From contig NZ_JACAQA010000007.1 in assembly GCF_013385425.1 (NCBI RefSeq), positions 186,001-250,000 of the forward strand: DNA of 64,000 bases, given 5' to 3'. Shown here in pieces: positions 18,207 to 27,482 of this stretch. This DNA is from Pseudomonas gingeri (GTDB lineage: Bacteria > Pseudomonadota > Gammaproteobacteria > Pseudomonadales > Pseudomonadaceae). The notes under the pieces are model-generated. The model saw only the letters and a list, made by a program, of their open reading frames with translations. It did no database searches and had not been told where the DNA came from. Position numbers and translations under genes: made by a program. Position 1 is the stretch's first letter. Each line of letters opens with the position of its first letter.

Positions 18207-19400
18207 ATGGCTGACGCCAACACTGCCGCTGCTCCATCGCCCCAGCCGACTGAACCTGGCGGTGCACGCAAACGCCGGCTACTCAAGCCCATGCTCATCA
18301 TGATCGCGGTGGTGCTGGTCATTGTCGCCATCATCGCGGGGGTGAAATTCACCCAGATCTCGAAGCTGATCGCCCAATCCAAGATCCCGCTACCCCCTGC
18401 CGTGGTGACGGTCATGCGCGCCGAGTTCGCCGATTGGCAGCCGAGCGTTTCCAGCGTGGGGTCGATCAAGGCGGTACGGGGTGTCGATGTCACCACCGAG
18501 GTCGGCGGTATCGTGCGCACCCTCGGCTTCAAACCGGGCCAGGAGGTGGCGGCCGGCGACCTGCTCGTCCAGTTGAATGCGGATTCGGACATCGCCCAGC
18601 TTCACTCCCTCGAAGCCACCGCCAGCCTGGCCGGCACGGTCCTCAAACGCGACAAGGCACAACTGGCGGTGAGCGCCGTGTCCCAGGCGCAGGTCGAGGC
18701 GGACGAGGCTGACTTGAAAGCCAAGATGGCGGCTGCAGAACAGCAGCGGGCGTTGGTGGCGAAGAAAACCATCCGTGCGCCCTTTGCCGGCAAGATCGGG
18801 ATCACCAGTGTCAATCCCGGTCAATTTCTCAACCCCGGCGACAAGATCGCCACCCTGCAAACCTTCAACCCCATCTATATCGACTTCAACGTACCGCAAG
18901 CCCAAGTGGGGGCGATTGCCCTCGGCCTGCCCGTCGCGGTCACGGCGGGCGGCCTGCCCAAGCAGACCTTCGCCGGCAAGGTCACGGCCATCGACACCAG
19001 GTTCGATCCGACCACACGCAATGTCGTCGTTGAAGCCACCGTCGATAATCCGAAGCAAAGCCTGGTGCCCGGCATGTTTGCCCAAGCCGTCGTGCAGTCC
19101 GGAGAGAAGCAGCGCTACCTCACCGTGCCACAGACCGCCGTCACTTATAACCCTTACGGTACGACGGTGTTCACCGCGGTGCAGAAGAACGACCAGGGCA
19201 ACGATGTGCTCACGGCGCAGCAGACGTTTATCCAGACAGGGCCGACCCGCGGTGACCAGGTGGCCATTCTGTCCGGCGTGAAGGAAGGCGACCAGGTGAT
19301 CACCAGTGGCCAGATGAAGCTCAAGAATGGCTCACCGGTGAAGGTCGATACCCAAGGCGCGCCCTTGAACGACGCGGCCCCCAAGCCGCAAGAACAATAG
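18207..19400 (+). CDS. RND efflux periplasmic adaptor (MFP/HlyD family)
   Basis: 397 residues from the ATG at 18207; an earlier in-frame start at 18132 lies inside the previous gene and has no advantage. A charged N-terminus is followed by one membrane helix (about 28-50), then the lipoyl halves flanking a short coiled hairpin (residues ~95-200), a beta-barrel domain (IRAPFAGKIGITSVNPGQFLNPGD) and a membrane-proximal domain. It links the inner-membrane pump to the outer-membrane factor. It is membrane-anchored rather than lipid-anchored. Confidence 0.92.
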   Translation: MADANTAAAPSPQPTEPGGARKRRLLKPMLIMIAVVLVIVAIIAGVKFTQISKLIAQSKIPLPPAVVTVMRAEFADWQPSVSSVGSIKAVRGVDVTTEVGGIVRTLGFKPGQEVAAGDLLVQLNADSDIAQLHSLEATASLAGTVLKRDKAQLAVSAVSQAQVEADEADLKAKMAAAEQQRALVAKKTIRAPFAGKIGITSVNPGQFLNPGDKIATLQTFNPIYIDFNVPQAQVGAIALGLPVAVTAGGLPKQTFAGKVTAIDTRFDPTTRNVVVEATVDNPKQSLVPGMFAQAVVQSGEKQRYLTVPQTAVTYNPYGTTVFTAVQKNDQGNDVLTAQQTFIQTGPTRGDQVAILSGVKEGDQVITSGQMKLKNGSPVKVDTQGAPLNDAAPKPQEQ

Positions 19401-19412
19401 GTCGCGCGCCCC

Positions 19413-22400
19413 ATGAAGCTTACCGATATCTTCATCAAGCGACCGGTCTGGGCCGTTGTCATCTCGCTGTTCATCCTGATACTGGGGTTGCGCTCGATCT
19501 TCGGGCTGCCGGTCAACCAGTGGCCACGCACTGAAAACACCGTGGTCACCATCACCACCAGCTACTACGGTGCGGATGCCGCCACCGTGGCCGGCTTTAT
19601 CACCCAACCCCTGGAGTCGGCCATCGCCCAGGCCCAGGGCATCGATTACCTGGCCTCCTCGAGCATTACCGGGATCTCGACCATTACCGCGACCCTGCGG
19701 CTCAACTACGAGGCCAGCAAGGCACTCACGGAGATCAACACCCAGGTCAACTCGGTGAAGAACCAGCTACCGGCCCAGGCCCAGGAGCCGGTGCTCACGG
19801 TGGCGGTCGGACAGACCACGGACGCCATGTACCTGGGTTTCTACAGCGATGTACTGCCCACCAACAACATCACCGACTACCTGTTGCGGGTCGTCAAGCC
19901 GAAGCTCGACTCCCTCGAAGGCGTGCAGACGGCCGAGATCCTGGGCGGGCGCCAATTCGCCATGCGCGCCTGGCTCGACCCGGGCAAGCTGGCCGCCCAC
20001 AACGTGTCGGCGCAGGACGTTTCCGTCGCCCTGGCCAACAACAACTACCTGTCGGCCCTGGGTTCGACAAAAGGCCAGATGATCACGGTCGACCTGACCG
20101 CCGGCACCGACCTGCATACCGTGGATGAATTCAAACAGCTGGTCATCAAGCAGAACGGCGATGCGCTCGTGCACCTGGAAGATGTAGCCACGGTGACCCT
20201 GGGGGCGGAGAGCTACGACACCAGCGTCGCGTTCTCCGGCAAGCGCTCGGTGTTCATCGGGATCAAAGTGGCACCGAATGCCAACATCCTGACGGTCGCC
20301 GCCAGCGTCAGGAAGGCTTTCCCCGACCTGCAATCGCAACTGCCGAGCGGCGTCCGGGGCGAGATCGTCTACGACTCCACCGAGTTCATCAATACCTCGA
20401 TCTATGAGGTGGTGAAGACCCTCGTCGAGGCGATGATCATCGTCTCGATCGTCATCTATCTGTTCCTCGGTTCGTTTCGCGCGGTGATTGTTCCGCTGGT
20501 GGCAATACCGCTGTCGCTGATCGGGACCTTCTTCATCATGTTCCTGCTGGGGTACTCGATCAATCTGCTGACCCTGCTCGCCCTGGTATTGGCCATCGGC
20601 CTTGTGGTCGATGATGCGATCATTGTGGTGGAGAACGTCGACCGGCATATCAAGGAAGAAGGCAAAGGCGTAATGGAAGCGGCCATGATCGCGGCCGGGG
20701 AACTCGGCGGTCCGATTGTCGCCATGACGGTGGTGTTGATTGCCGCGTACGTCCCCATCGGGCTGCGCACGGGGCTCACCGGCGCGCTGTTCAAGGAGTT
20801 CTGTTTCTCCCTGGCGGGCGCCGTGACCGTGTCGGCCGTGGTGGCGCTGACCCTCTCGCCGATGATGACTTCACGGTTATTCAAACCGGGACAGGAAGAG
20901 GGTCGCTTTGCCCGCCTGCTGGATCGCTATTTCGACCGGCTACGCCACCGCTATCACCGGGTCCTGTCGGCCGGGCTGGACAGCTGGCCGGTGCTGGTCA
21001 CCTTTGGCTTTATCCTGTTCCTGCTGGTGGCCGCCAGCGGCATGACCGCCAAGAGCGAGCTGTCGCCGACCGAGGACCAGGGGCTGGTGTTCATGCAGAT
21101 CAAAGGGGCACCGACGGCCTCTCCCCAGCAGATGGAGCGGCTGGCTGACCAGGTCTTCCAGATCGCGAAAACCGAACCCGAGTACGCGCAGATGTTCCAG
21201 CTCACCGGGGTGCCCGCGCTCAATCAGGGGCTCGGCGGCGTGCTGCTCAAGCCCTGGGGAGAGCGTGGTCGCTCGCAAGCGGAATTGGTGCTGGACCTGC
21301 AACAGAAGTGGAACCAGGTGGCCGGCGCCAAGATGGCGGCCTTTCCGCTGCCGTCGTTACCGGGTGCCCAGGGTTTGCCGGTGCAGTTTGTGATCACCAC
21401 CACGGAGTCCGTCGAGAACTTGAATGAAGTCGCCCAGGCGGTCATGGCAGAGGCCCAGAAGCAGCAGCTGTTCTGGTTCTCGGACCTGGACCTGAAGATC
21501 GACAAGCCACAAGCCAAGCTGATCGTCGACCGTGACAAGATCGCCGCCCTGGGGATGACCCAGGCCGATGTCGGCGCGGCACTCTCGGCGGCGCTGGGTG
21601 GGAATTACGTGAACTATTTCTCCACCGCCGGGCGCTCGTACAAAGTCATTCCACAGGTCCTGCAGGTCGACCGTCTCAACCCCGATCAGATCCTCGATTA
21701 CTACATTCGCACGCCCTCCGGCGCCATGATCCAGGCGCGCACGGTGGCGCATATCGAGACCACCACGGAAGCGGAGTCCATCAACCACTTCCAGCAGCTC
21801 AACTCGGCCACCCTTTCAGGCGTGAGTGGTGTGGCCCAGGGTGAACTGCTGGCGAAACTGGACAGCATCCTGCACAACGTCGCGCCATCGGGCTACACCT
21901 CCGATGCGTCGGGTGAGTCGCGTCAGTTCATGCAGGAATCGGGCGGATTCGTCGGCCTCCTGCTGTTCTCCATTCTGATCGTCTACCTGGCGCTGGCCTT
22001 CCAGTTCGAGAGCTACCGCGACCCCGTGGTGATCCTGTTTTCGGTGCCACCGGCGCTCTTCGGCGCGCTGGCCTTTATCACCATGGGCTTCGCCTCGATC
22101 AACGTGTACACACAGGTGGGCCTGGTGACCCTGCTCGGGCTGATCACCAAGCATGGGATTCTGATCGTGCAGTTTGCCAACGAACTGCAGCGCGCCGGTC
22201 GCAGCAAGCGCGAGGCCATCGAAGAAGCCGCGGCGGTGCGCTTGCGACCGATCCTGATGACCACCGCGGCCATGGTGCTGGGCGTGGTGCCGCTGGTCTG
22301 GGCCTCCGGGGCCGGTGCGGCCGGGCGCCACGATATGGGCCTGGTGATCTTCGCCGGCCTCTCGATCGGTACCCTGCTGACGCTGTTCATGGTGCCGGCG

Positions 22401-22472
22401 ATGTACATGTTCATTGGCACCACCCACCATCAGGAGGCACCCGAACAACCGCTGTCTACACCGCTGGCCTAG
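19413..22472 (+). CDS. RND efflux pump permease (HAE1 family)
   Basis: 1019 residues, standard for a proton-driven HAE1 multidrug exporter. It has twelve membrane helices in two pseudo-repeats with large periplasmic loops; TM4 carries the proton-relay Asp pair in IGLVVDDAIIVVEN, and the second half has the matching KHGILIVQFANEL. Its opening sequence resembles the MexI/MexK-like branch more than MexB. Substrate cannot be told from sequence. Third gene of the outer-membrane-factor/adaptor/pump operon. Confidence 0.93.
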   Translation: MKLTDIFIKRPVWAVVISLFILILGLRSIFGLPVNQWPRTENTVVTITTSYYGADAATVAGFITQPLESAIAQAQGIDYLASSSITGISTITATLRLNYEASKALTEINTQVNSVKNQLPAQAQEPVLTVAVGQTTDAMYLGFYSDVLPTNNITDYLLRVVKPKLDSLEGVQTAEILGGRQFAMRAWLDPGKLAAHNVSAQDVSVALANNNYLSALGSTKGQMITVDLTAGTDLHTVDEFKQLVIKQNGDALVHLEDVATVTLGAESYDTSVAFSGKRSVFIGIKVAPNANILTVAASVRKAFPDLQSQLPSGVRGEIVYDSTEFINTSIYEVVKTLVEAMIIVSIVIYLFLGSFRAVIVPLVAIPLSLIGTFFIMFLLGYSINLLTLLALVLAIGLVVDDAIIVVENVDRHIKEEGKGVMEAAMIAAGELGGPIVAMTVVLIAAYVPIGLRTGLTGALFKEFCFSLAGAVTVSAVVALTLSPMMTSRLFKPGQEEGRFARLLDRYFDRLRHRYHRVLSAGLDSWPVLVTFGFILFLLVAASGMTAKSELSPTEDQGLVFMQIKGAPTASPQQMERLADQVFQIAKTEPEYAQMFQLTGVPALNQGLGGVLLKPWGERGRSQAELVLDLQQKWNQVAGAKMAAFPLPSLPGAQGLPVQFVITTTESVENLNEVAQAVMAEAQKQQLFWFSDLDLKIDKPQAKLIVDRDKIAALGMTQADVGAALSAALGGNYVNYFSTAGRSYKVIPQVLQVDRLNPDQILDYYIRTPSGAMIQARTVAHIETTTEAESINHFQQLNSATLSGVSGVAQGELLAKLDSILHNVAPSGYTSDASGESRQFMQESGGFVGLLLFSILIVYLALAFQFESYRDPVVILFSVPPALFGALAFITMGFASINVYTQVGLVTLLGLITKHGILIVQFANELQRAGRSKREAIEEAAAVRLRPILMTTAAMVLGVVPLVWASGAGAAGRHDMGLVIFAGLSIGTLLTLFMVPAMYMFIGTTHHQEAPEQPLSTPLA

Positions 22473-22484
22473 CGGTCGCCACGC

Positions 22485-23354
22485 TCACGCCAGGCGTGCG
22501 CGAAGAAACTCGATGAAACGCTGGGTCTTGGCCGGCAGCAAGCGGGTCTCGGTGACGGCATAAACCGTCACCGGCTTGCCCTGCCACTCAGGCATGACAC
22601 GACGCAGTTGGCCGTTACGCAGTTCATCGGCAATGATTTCCTCGTTCATCAGCACGATGCCCTGGTCGAGCGTAGCCAGCCGCCGCAGCATCCCGACGCT
22701 GTTGACCATGAAGCGCCCTCCTACCCCTACCGAGAGGGTTTGTACGCCATCAGTCAGCGTCCAGGCCCCGGCCTTCTGAATATTCAGGCACTGATGCCGT
22801 TCGAGATCATTGGGTGTGCCGGGCACGCCCGACACTTCGAGATAACGCGGCGAGGCGTACAGATAGGACACCAGGGAGGCCAGGGGTCGTGCGATCAGCT
22901 GCGAGTCTTGCGATTCGCCAATCCGAATGGCGACATCGAAGGGCTCGCTCACCAGGTCGACGCGCCGGGAGGTCAGATCCAGATCGAAGGTGATCCCCGG
23001 ATAGAGGCCGGCAAACTCGGCGATCAGGGGCGCCAGGTAAGTGACCGCAAAGTCCACGGGGAATGAGACCCGCAGCACCCCGCTGGGTTGCGCAAGCATC
23101 TCGCCAAGCTGTTCATGGGCCAACCGGGCCTCATCGACAATGCGCTTGCAGCGCTCGAAGTAGATCTGCCCGGCTTCAGTCACCTCGACCTTGCGCGTGG
23201 TCCGATGCAGGAGCCGCAAGCCGATCGCCTTCTCCAGGGCACTGATACGCCGGGACAGGGTCGAGTTCGGCATGCCCAGCACCTCGGCCGCCCCGCGAAA
23301 TCCTTTGGCTTTGACGACCTCGACAAACAACGCCATATCGTTCAGAAGTTCCAC
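22485..23354 (-). CDS. LysR family transcriptional regulator
   Basis: 289 residues, GTG start at 23354 with GGAG 9 bases upstream. Winged helix-turn-helix at residues ~1-60 (FRGAAEVLGMPNSTLSRRISALEKAIGLRLLHRTTRKV), then the effector domain with FDVAIRIGESQDS. It is convergent with the RND operon (12-base gap) and divergent from an Old Yellow Enzyme gene. A near-perfect palindrome overlaps its own ribosome site, which suggests autoregulation and control of that enzyme. Confidence 0.92.
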   Translation of the reverse strand: MELLNDMALFVEVVKAKGFRGAAEVLGMPNSTLSRRISALEKAIGLRLLHRTTRKVEVTEAGQIYFERCKRIVDEARLAHEQLGEMLAQPSGVLRVSFPVDFAVTYLAPLIAEFAGLYPGITFDLDLTSRRVDLVSEPFDVAIRIGESQDSQLIARPLASLVSYLYASPRYLEVSGVPGTPNDLERHQCLNIQKAGAWTLTDGVQTLSVGVGGRFMVNSVGMLRRLATLDQGIVLMNEEIIADELRNGQLRRVMPEWQGKPVTVYAVTETRLLPAKTQRFIEFLRARLA

Positions 23355-23358
23355 GCCA

Positions 23359-23380
23359 ATTGCTCCATATATGGATCAAT
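23359..23380. promoter_or_regulatory. Candidate LysR operator
   Basis: A 22-base palindrome, ATTG-C-TCCATATATGGA-T-CAAT, with one mismatched pair out of eleven. It lies 5-26 bases upstream of the LysR GTG start, covering its ribosome site, and 84 bases before the divergent enzyme gene. Function inferred from symmetry and position. Confidence 0.55.
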
Positions 23381-23463
23381 CAAATCCAGAATGCCGTATT
23401 TATCCCAAAAATAATAAAGCTGATGATGCGTCTCCAGCAACACACACTTTCGAGGATCGCACC

Positions 23464-24525
23464 ATGAGCTCACTCTTCAGCCCCATACACGTCGCCAACG
23501 CCACCTTTTCAAACCGCCTGGTCATGGCGCCCATGACCCGCAGCCGCGCGGAGTTCGATGGCACCCCGGGGGAACTGGCGGCCGAATATTATGCCCAGCG
23601 CGCCAGCGTCGGCCTGATCGTTACCGAGGGTACACAGCCGTCCGACGATGGTCAGGGTTACCTCACCACACCGGGTATCTATAGCGATGCCCATGTGGCC
23701 GGCTGGAAGAAAGTCACCGACGCGGTACACACCCACGGTGGGCATATTTTTATCCAGTTGATGCATGCCGGTCGCATGTCCCACCCCGATAACACGCCCC
23801 ATCATCGCCAGGGCGTGGCACCGTCCGCCATCGCACCCAATACGCCCATGTTCACTGTCAAAGGCATGCAGGACATCCCGGTGCCACGGGCATTGAGCAC
23901 CGAGGAGGTACGTCAGACCGTCGCTGATTTCCGCTTCGCCGCGCGCCGGGCCATTGAAGCCGGGGCCGACGGTGTCGAAATTCACGGCGCCAACGCCTAC
24001 CTGGTCCAACAGTTCCTGGCCCCCAGCGCCAACACCCGAACCGATGAATACGGTGGCTCAATCGAGAACCGCGCGCGTTTTGCCATTGAGGTCGTGACCG
24101 CCATCGCCGAGGAAATCGGTGCCGATAAAACCGCCCTCCGCCTCTCGCCCGGCATCACGATGTGGGGTATCGATGAAGGTGAGGAAGGTCCGAACCTCTA
24201 CCGCTACCTGGTGACCGAACTGAACAAGCTCGGCCTTGCTTACCTCCATATCCTGCATAAAGGCGACGACTCGCTTCTGGCGGACATCCGCAAGGCCTGG
24301 GACAACACCCTGATCGTCAACCGCCCTGGCCGCCCGCGGGAACAGATTGGCGCCGACCTGGCTGCCGGACTTGCGGACATGGAGGCCTACGGTCAGATGG
24401 TTCTGGCCAACCCGGACTTTGTCGAGCGCTTGAAGGCTGATGCGCCGCTGAATAACGCGGACAACACCACCTTCTTCGGCGGCAGCCAGAAGGGATACAC
24501 CGACTACCTGGCCTTGAGTGTTTGA
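23464..24525 (+). CDS. Old Yellow Enzyme family ene-reductase
   Basis: 353 residues from the ATG at 23464 with GAGGA upstream; longer in-frame starts overlap the divergent LysR gene. It is an FMN-binding TIM barrel of the NemA/XenB class, with RLVMAPMTRSRA, FIQLMHAGRMSHPDN, the substrate-binding HGANAYLVQQFLAPSAN (His/Asn pair) and the C-terminal FMN-phosphate region. Such enzymes reduce activated alkenes, nitro-esters and nitroaromatics with NAD(P)H. Probably regulated by the divergent LysR protein and ended by the hairpin that follows. Confidence 0.94.
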   Translation: MSSLFSPIHVANATFSNRLVMAPMTRSRAEFDGTPGELAAEYYAQRASVGLIVTEGTQPSDDGQGYLTTPGIYSDAHVAGWKKVTDAVHTHGGHIFIQLMHAGRMSHPDNTPHHRQGVAPSAIAPNTPMFTVKGMQDIPVPRALSTEEVRQTVADFRFAARRAIEAGADGVEIHGANAYLVQQFLAPSANTRTDEYGGSIENRARFAIEVVTAIAEEIGADKTALRLSPGITMWGIDEGEEGPNLYRYLVTELNKLGLAYLHILHKGDDSLLADIRKAWDNTLIVNRPGRPREQIGADLAAGLADMEAYGQMVLANPDFVERLKADAPLNNADNTTFFGGSQKGYTDYLALSV

Positions 24526-24542
24526 AGGCAATGAGAGGAAAC

Positions 24543-24568
24543 AGCCAGGGCATTCTGCTGCCCTGGCT
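24543..24568. terminator. Bidirectional terminator-like hairpin
   Basis: AGCCAGGGCA-TTCTGC-TGCCCTGGCT, a perfect ten-base-pair stem filling the 50-base gap between the convergent ene-reductase and MFS genes. No long T-tract. Confidence 0.6.
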
Positions 24569-24575
24569 AACCCCA

Positions 24576-25877
24576 CTAGGCTGGAGATTGCGAACGCACC
24601 GCCGGTTTTTTCAGCATCACCGGGATCGACAGGGCAATCAACGCGGCGATCACGCAGAGCAACCCGGCGATAAAAAACGCCGGCGTGTAGGTGGCCAGCA
24701 AGGTCCGCGTCAGCCCGGCGCCATAGGCGGCAAAGGCCGCACCCAGTTGATGGCCGGCAAACACCCAGCCGAAGACGATATTGGCCCGCTCGCCGCCGAA
24801 CTTCTGCGCCACCAGCTTGACCGTGGGCGGTACGGTGGCGATCCAGTCCAGGCCATAAAGCACGGCGAAAAACGACAGGCCGAACACGGTGAAGTCGGTA
24901 AACGGCAGGAGCATCAGCGAAATGCCGCGCAAGCCGTAATACCAGAACAACAGCCAGCGGTTATCGAAACGATCCGACAACCAGCCCGAGCCCACGGTGC
25001 CGAAAAAGTCGAAGATCCCCATCATCGCCAGGATACCCGCCGCAGTGGTGGCAACCAGGCCGAAGTCGCCGCACATGCTGATGAAGTGGGTCTGGATCAG
25101 CCCGTTGGTGCTGGCCCCGCAGACGAAGAACGTCAGGAACAGCACCCAGAATGTCCAACTGCCCGACACGTCGCGCAGCACCTTCAGCGGGCTGATCAGC
25201 ATCTGCAGCAAGCTGCCCCGGTGGGCGGGTGCCGGCAGGACCTCTTTCTCCCCATACAGCGGCAAATCCAGGTCCACCGGACGATCACGCAGCAGGGCCA
25301 GCACTGCCAGCACGACCACCGCCATGGCGCAGCAAATGAAGCTCAGCGCCAAGCGCCAGCCATAGTGTTCCGTCAAGGACGCCATCAGTGGCATGAACAG
25401 CAGTTGGCCGGTAGCGGAGCTGGCCGACAGCAACCCGACCACCAGGCCGCGACGATGGGAAAACCAGCGGGTCGCCACCGTGGCCCCAAGCACCATGGCG
25501 GTGAGTCCCGTGCCGACGCCGACCACCACGCCCCATAACAGCACCAGTTGCCAGAAGCTGTTCATGAACATCGACCCGATCATGCCGCCCAGCACGATCA
25601 CCAGCGCCACCAGCACCACCCGGCGCAGGCCGAAGTAGTTCATGAACGCTGCCGCGAAAGGCCCCATCAGCCCGTACAGCATGAAACGAATCGCCAGGGC
25701 CCCGGAGATCTGCGCACTGCTCCAACCAAATTCATGCTCCAGGGGCACGATAAACACCCCCGGCGCCCCCATGGCGCCGGCCATCACCAGCATGGTCAGG
25801 AAAGTGACGGCGGCCACCACCCAGCCATAGTGAACCTGACGCCGCGCCAGGCGGTTTGCGACCAATGTAGACAGCAT
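24576..25877 (-). CDS. MFS transporter (oxalate/formate-antiporter-like)
   Basis: 433 residues from the ATG at 25877 with AAGGAA 8 bases upstream. About twelve hydrophobic segments and the MFS loop motifs are visible; the start HYGWVVAAVTFLTMLVMAG and EFGWSSAQISGALAIRF are typical of the OFA/monocarboxylate-like MFS branch. It has no adjacent catabolic partner. The TetR gene lies upstream on the same strand, 236 bases away and separated by a hairpin. Substrate unknown, possibly a small organic acid. Confidence 0.88.
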   Translation of the reverse strand: MLSTLVANRLARRQVHYGWVVAAVTFLTMLVMAGAMGAPGVFIVPLEHEFGWSSAQISGALAIRFMLYGLMGPFAAAFMNYFGLRRVVLVALVIVLGGMIGSMFMNSFWQLVLLWGVVVGVGTGLTAMVLGATVATRWFSHRRGLVVGLLSASSATGQLLFMPLMASLTEHYGWRLALSFICCAMAVVVLAVLALLRDRPVDLDLPLYGEKEVLPAPAHRGSLLQMLISPLKVLRDVSGSWTFWVLFLTFFVCGASTNGLIQTHFISMCGDFGLVATTAAGILAMMGIFDFFGTVGSGWLSDRFDNRWLLFWYYGLRGISLMLLPFTDFTVFGLSFFAVLYGLDWIATVPPTVKLVAQKFGGERANIVFGWVFAGHQLGAAFAAYGAGLTRTLLATYTPAFFIAGLLCVIAALIALSIPVMLKKPAVRSQSPA

Positions 25878-26059
25878 GGAGTGTTCCTTAGGCTTGCGGG
25901 ACGTGCCGCATCTCGTCGGGGGAAGGACAGAATAGATTGGTTACAACCTTTATTTAATAGATGTTTTACATCATGTATTTTGAACTGACAAGGCCCTCGC
26001 CTCAATGACAGGGAGGATCGGCATTCTGTTTTTCTGATCTTACGCGAGGCGAACACGCC

Positions 26060-26084
26060 CCGGCGCTGCAGGAAACAGCGCCGG
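26060..26084 (-). terminator. Hairpin downstream of the TetR gene
   Basis: CCGGCGCTG-CAGGAAA-CAGCGCCGG, nine base pairs, about 30 bases after the TetR stop. It separates the regulator from the MFS gene downstream. Confidence 0.5.
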
Positions 26085-26113
26085 CTCGATGTCCCGCACA
26101 AAGTCATGGGTCA

Positions 26114-26755
26114 CTACAATTGGACTTTATGAGCACGCAGCTGACTGGCCCTCTCGACCATGCTCACTATCGTCTTGAAGAGCTCGTCGGTAGCCTGCCA
26201 GGCTTCGATTTCTCCGGTCGCCGCCGCATGCGACAGCGCCTCGGCCGCCCCCAGCATCGCTCGAAGACTGGCATGGGAAATTTCACCGCCGCCGGCGTAA
26301 GGAAGCAGAACACTTCGGCACTTTGCCAAGAAAATCGCTTCGTATTGCCTTTTGATTTTTTCGAGCTCTGGTGACCCCACCAGCGCGGCAATAACACCAG
26401 GGATTTCGTTGCCCTGGGTCAGGACACAATCGACGTACGACGTTGCAATAACGCGCGCGGCATCGGAAAGCTCGGGCTTGAGCTGCTGAAGAGCCGCGTC
26501 CATCAGTGATGTTTGTTTCGCATCAAAATCCTGGTAGAGCGCCGCCAACAGCCCCGCCCGGGTTTGGAAATGGTCGTACACAACCGGTTTGGTCACCCCT
26601 GCGCGCTCGGCCAGCCGTCCCAGCGACAGTTCCTCGGTGCCTTCATTGCGCACCAACTGCCAAGCCACCTCCAGCAACTGACGCAGCCGATCCTCCCGCA
26701 GCATACGTACCCGGGGCGACGAGCGCCCCTGTGCTTCCCCTTCAGCGCTTGACAT
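26114..26755 (-). CDS. TetR family transcriptional regulator
   Basis: 213 residues. I took the ATG at 26755; a GTG one codon earlier is equally possible, and neither has a clear ribosome site. The N-terminal helix-turn-helix (LSLGRLAERAGVTKPVVYDHFQTRAGLLAALY) is the TetR signature; the C-terminal helical domain would bind an inducer. It is divergent from a flavodoxin-fold oxidoreductase gene, with a symmetrical element between them, so it most likely represses that gene and itself. Confidence 0.93.
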   Translation of the reverse strand: MSSAEGEAQGRSSPRVRMLREDRLRQLLEVAWQLVRNEGTEELSLGRLAERAGVTKPVVYDHFQTRAGLLAALYQDFDAKQTSLMDAALQQLKPELSDAARVIATSYVDCVLTQGNEIPGVIAALVGSPELEKIKRQYEAIFLAKCRSVLLPYAGGGEISHASLRAMLGAAEALSHAAATGEIEAWQATDELFKTIVSMVERASQLRAHKVQL

Positions 26756-26758
26756 CAC

Positions 26759-26800
26759 TATATACCAATAGTAGGTTTAAAAACTTACCAAAAGTATATA
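26759..26800. promoter_or_regulatory. Candidate TetR operator
   Basis: A 42-base imperfect inverted repeat with TATATAC at the left end and GTATATA at the right, plus matching GTA and GTTT positions inside. It begins 3 bases before the TetR start and lies about 40 bases before the divergent oxidoreductase start. Assignment is by symmetry and position. Confidence 0.5.
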
Positions 26801-26841
26801 AGCCCCTACTCCGAACCTCAACCTCCAGGAGGTAGATTCAA

Positions 26842-27438
26842 ATGCATGCACTCATCGTCGTCGCCCACCATGACCGGGACTCCCTCACCCATGGGATAGC
26901 AGCTAGAGTTGGGGAAGGTCTGTCAACGACCAATCAAGGCAGCACCTATGCCATCGCCGACCTCCACGCTGAAGGCTTTGATCCGCGTTTCACTGCGGGG
27001 GACTTGGCGGTTCACCATAACGAGGCACTACCGCCCTCTGATATTCGCGTTGAACAGCAACGGATTGACCGGGCGGATGCGCTGGTCCTTGTCTACCCCG
27101 TTTACTGGTGGTCGATGCCAGCCCTGCTCAAGGGGTGGATTGATCGGGTGTTCTCGAATGGCTGGGCGTTTGAGTTTCGCCCCAACGCCCCGCTGATCAA
27201 GAAACTCGGTCACCTTTCCATTCACCTGCTGGGGGTTGGCGGAGCAGACCCGGACACCTATGACAGGCATGGCTATGCGACCGCGATGAAGACGCAAATT
27301 GATCATGGCATCTTCAACTACTGCGGTGCCAAGGTCATGACCTCGGAGCTGATGCTTGAGTCCGAGACAGAAAATCCCATGGTGCATCTGGCCTCTGCGT
27401 TCAGCATCGGCCGCCAGCTATTTGATGTGAAAACCTGA
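26842..27438 (+). CDS. Flavodoxin-fold NAD(P)H oxidoreductase (NQO1/MdaB-like)
   Basis: 198 residues with a strong ribosome site (AGGAGGT 9 bases upstream). Flavodoxin-like fold: first strand ALIVVAHHDRDS, then LVLVYPVYWWSMPALLKGWIDRVF, the hallmark of NQO1/YheR-type quinone reductases, with flavin contacts in that loop. It would reduce quinones or similar electrophiles in two-electron steps. Divergent from the TetR regulator, a common arrangement for electrophile-inducible quinone reductases. Confidence 0.9.
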   Translation: MHALIVVAHHDRDSLTHGIAARVGEGLSTTNQGSTYAIADLHAEGFDPRFTAGDLAVHHNEALPPSDIRVEQQRIDRADALVLVYPVYWWSMPALLKGWIDRVFSNGWAFEFRPNAPLIKKLGHLSIHLLGVGGADPDTYDRHGYATAMKTQIDHGIFNYCGAKVMTSELMLESETENPMVHLASAFSIGRQLFDVKT

Positions 27439-27482
27439 ATCACACGCCTGCGAACCCCGTATCCGATGATGGGACACTCCGT

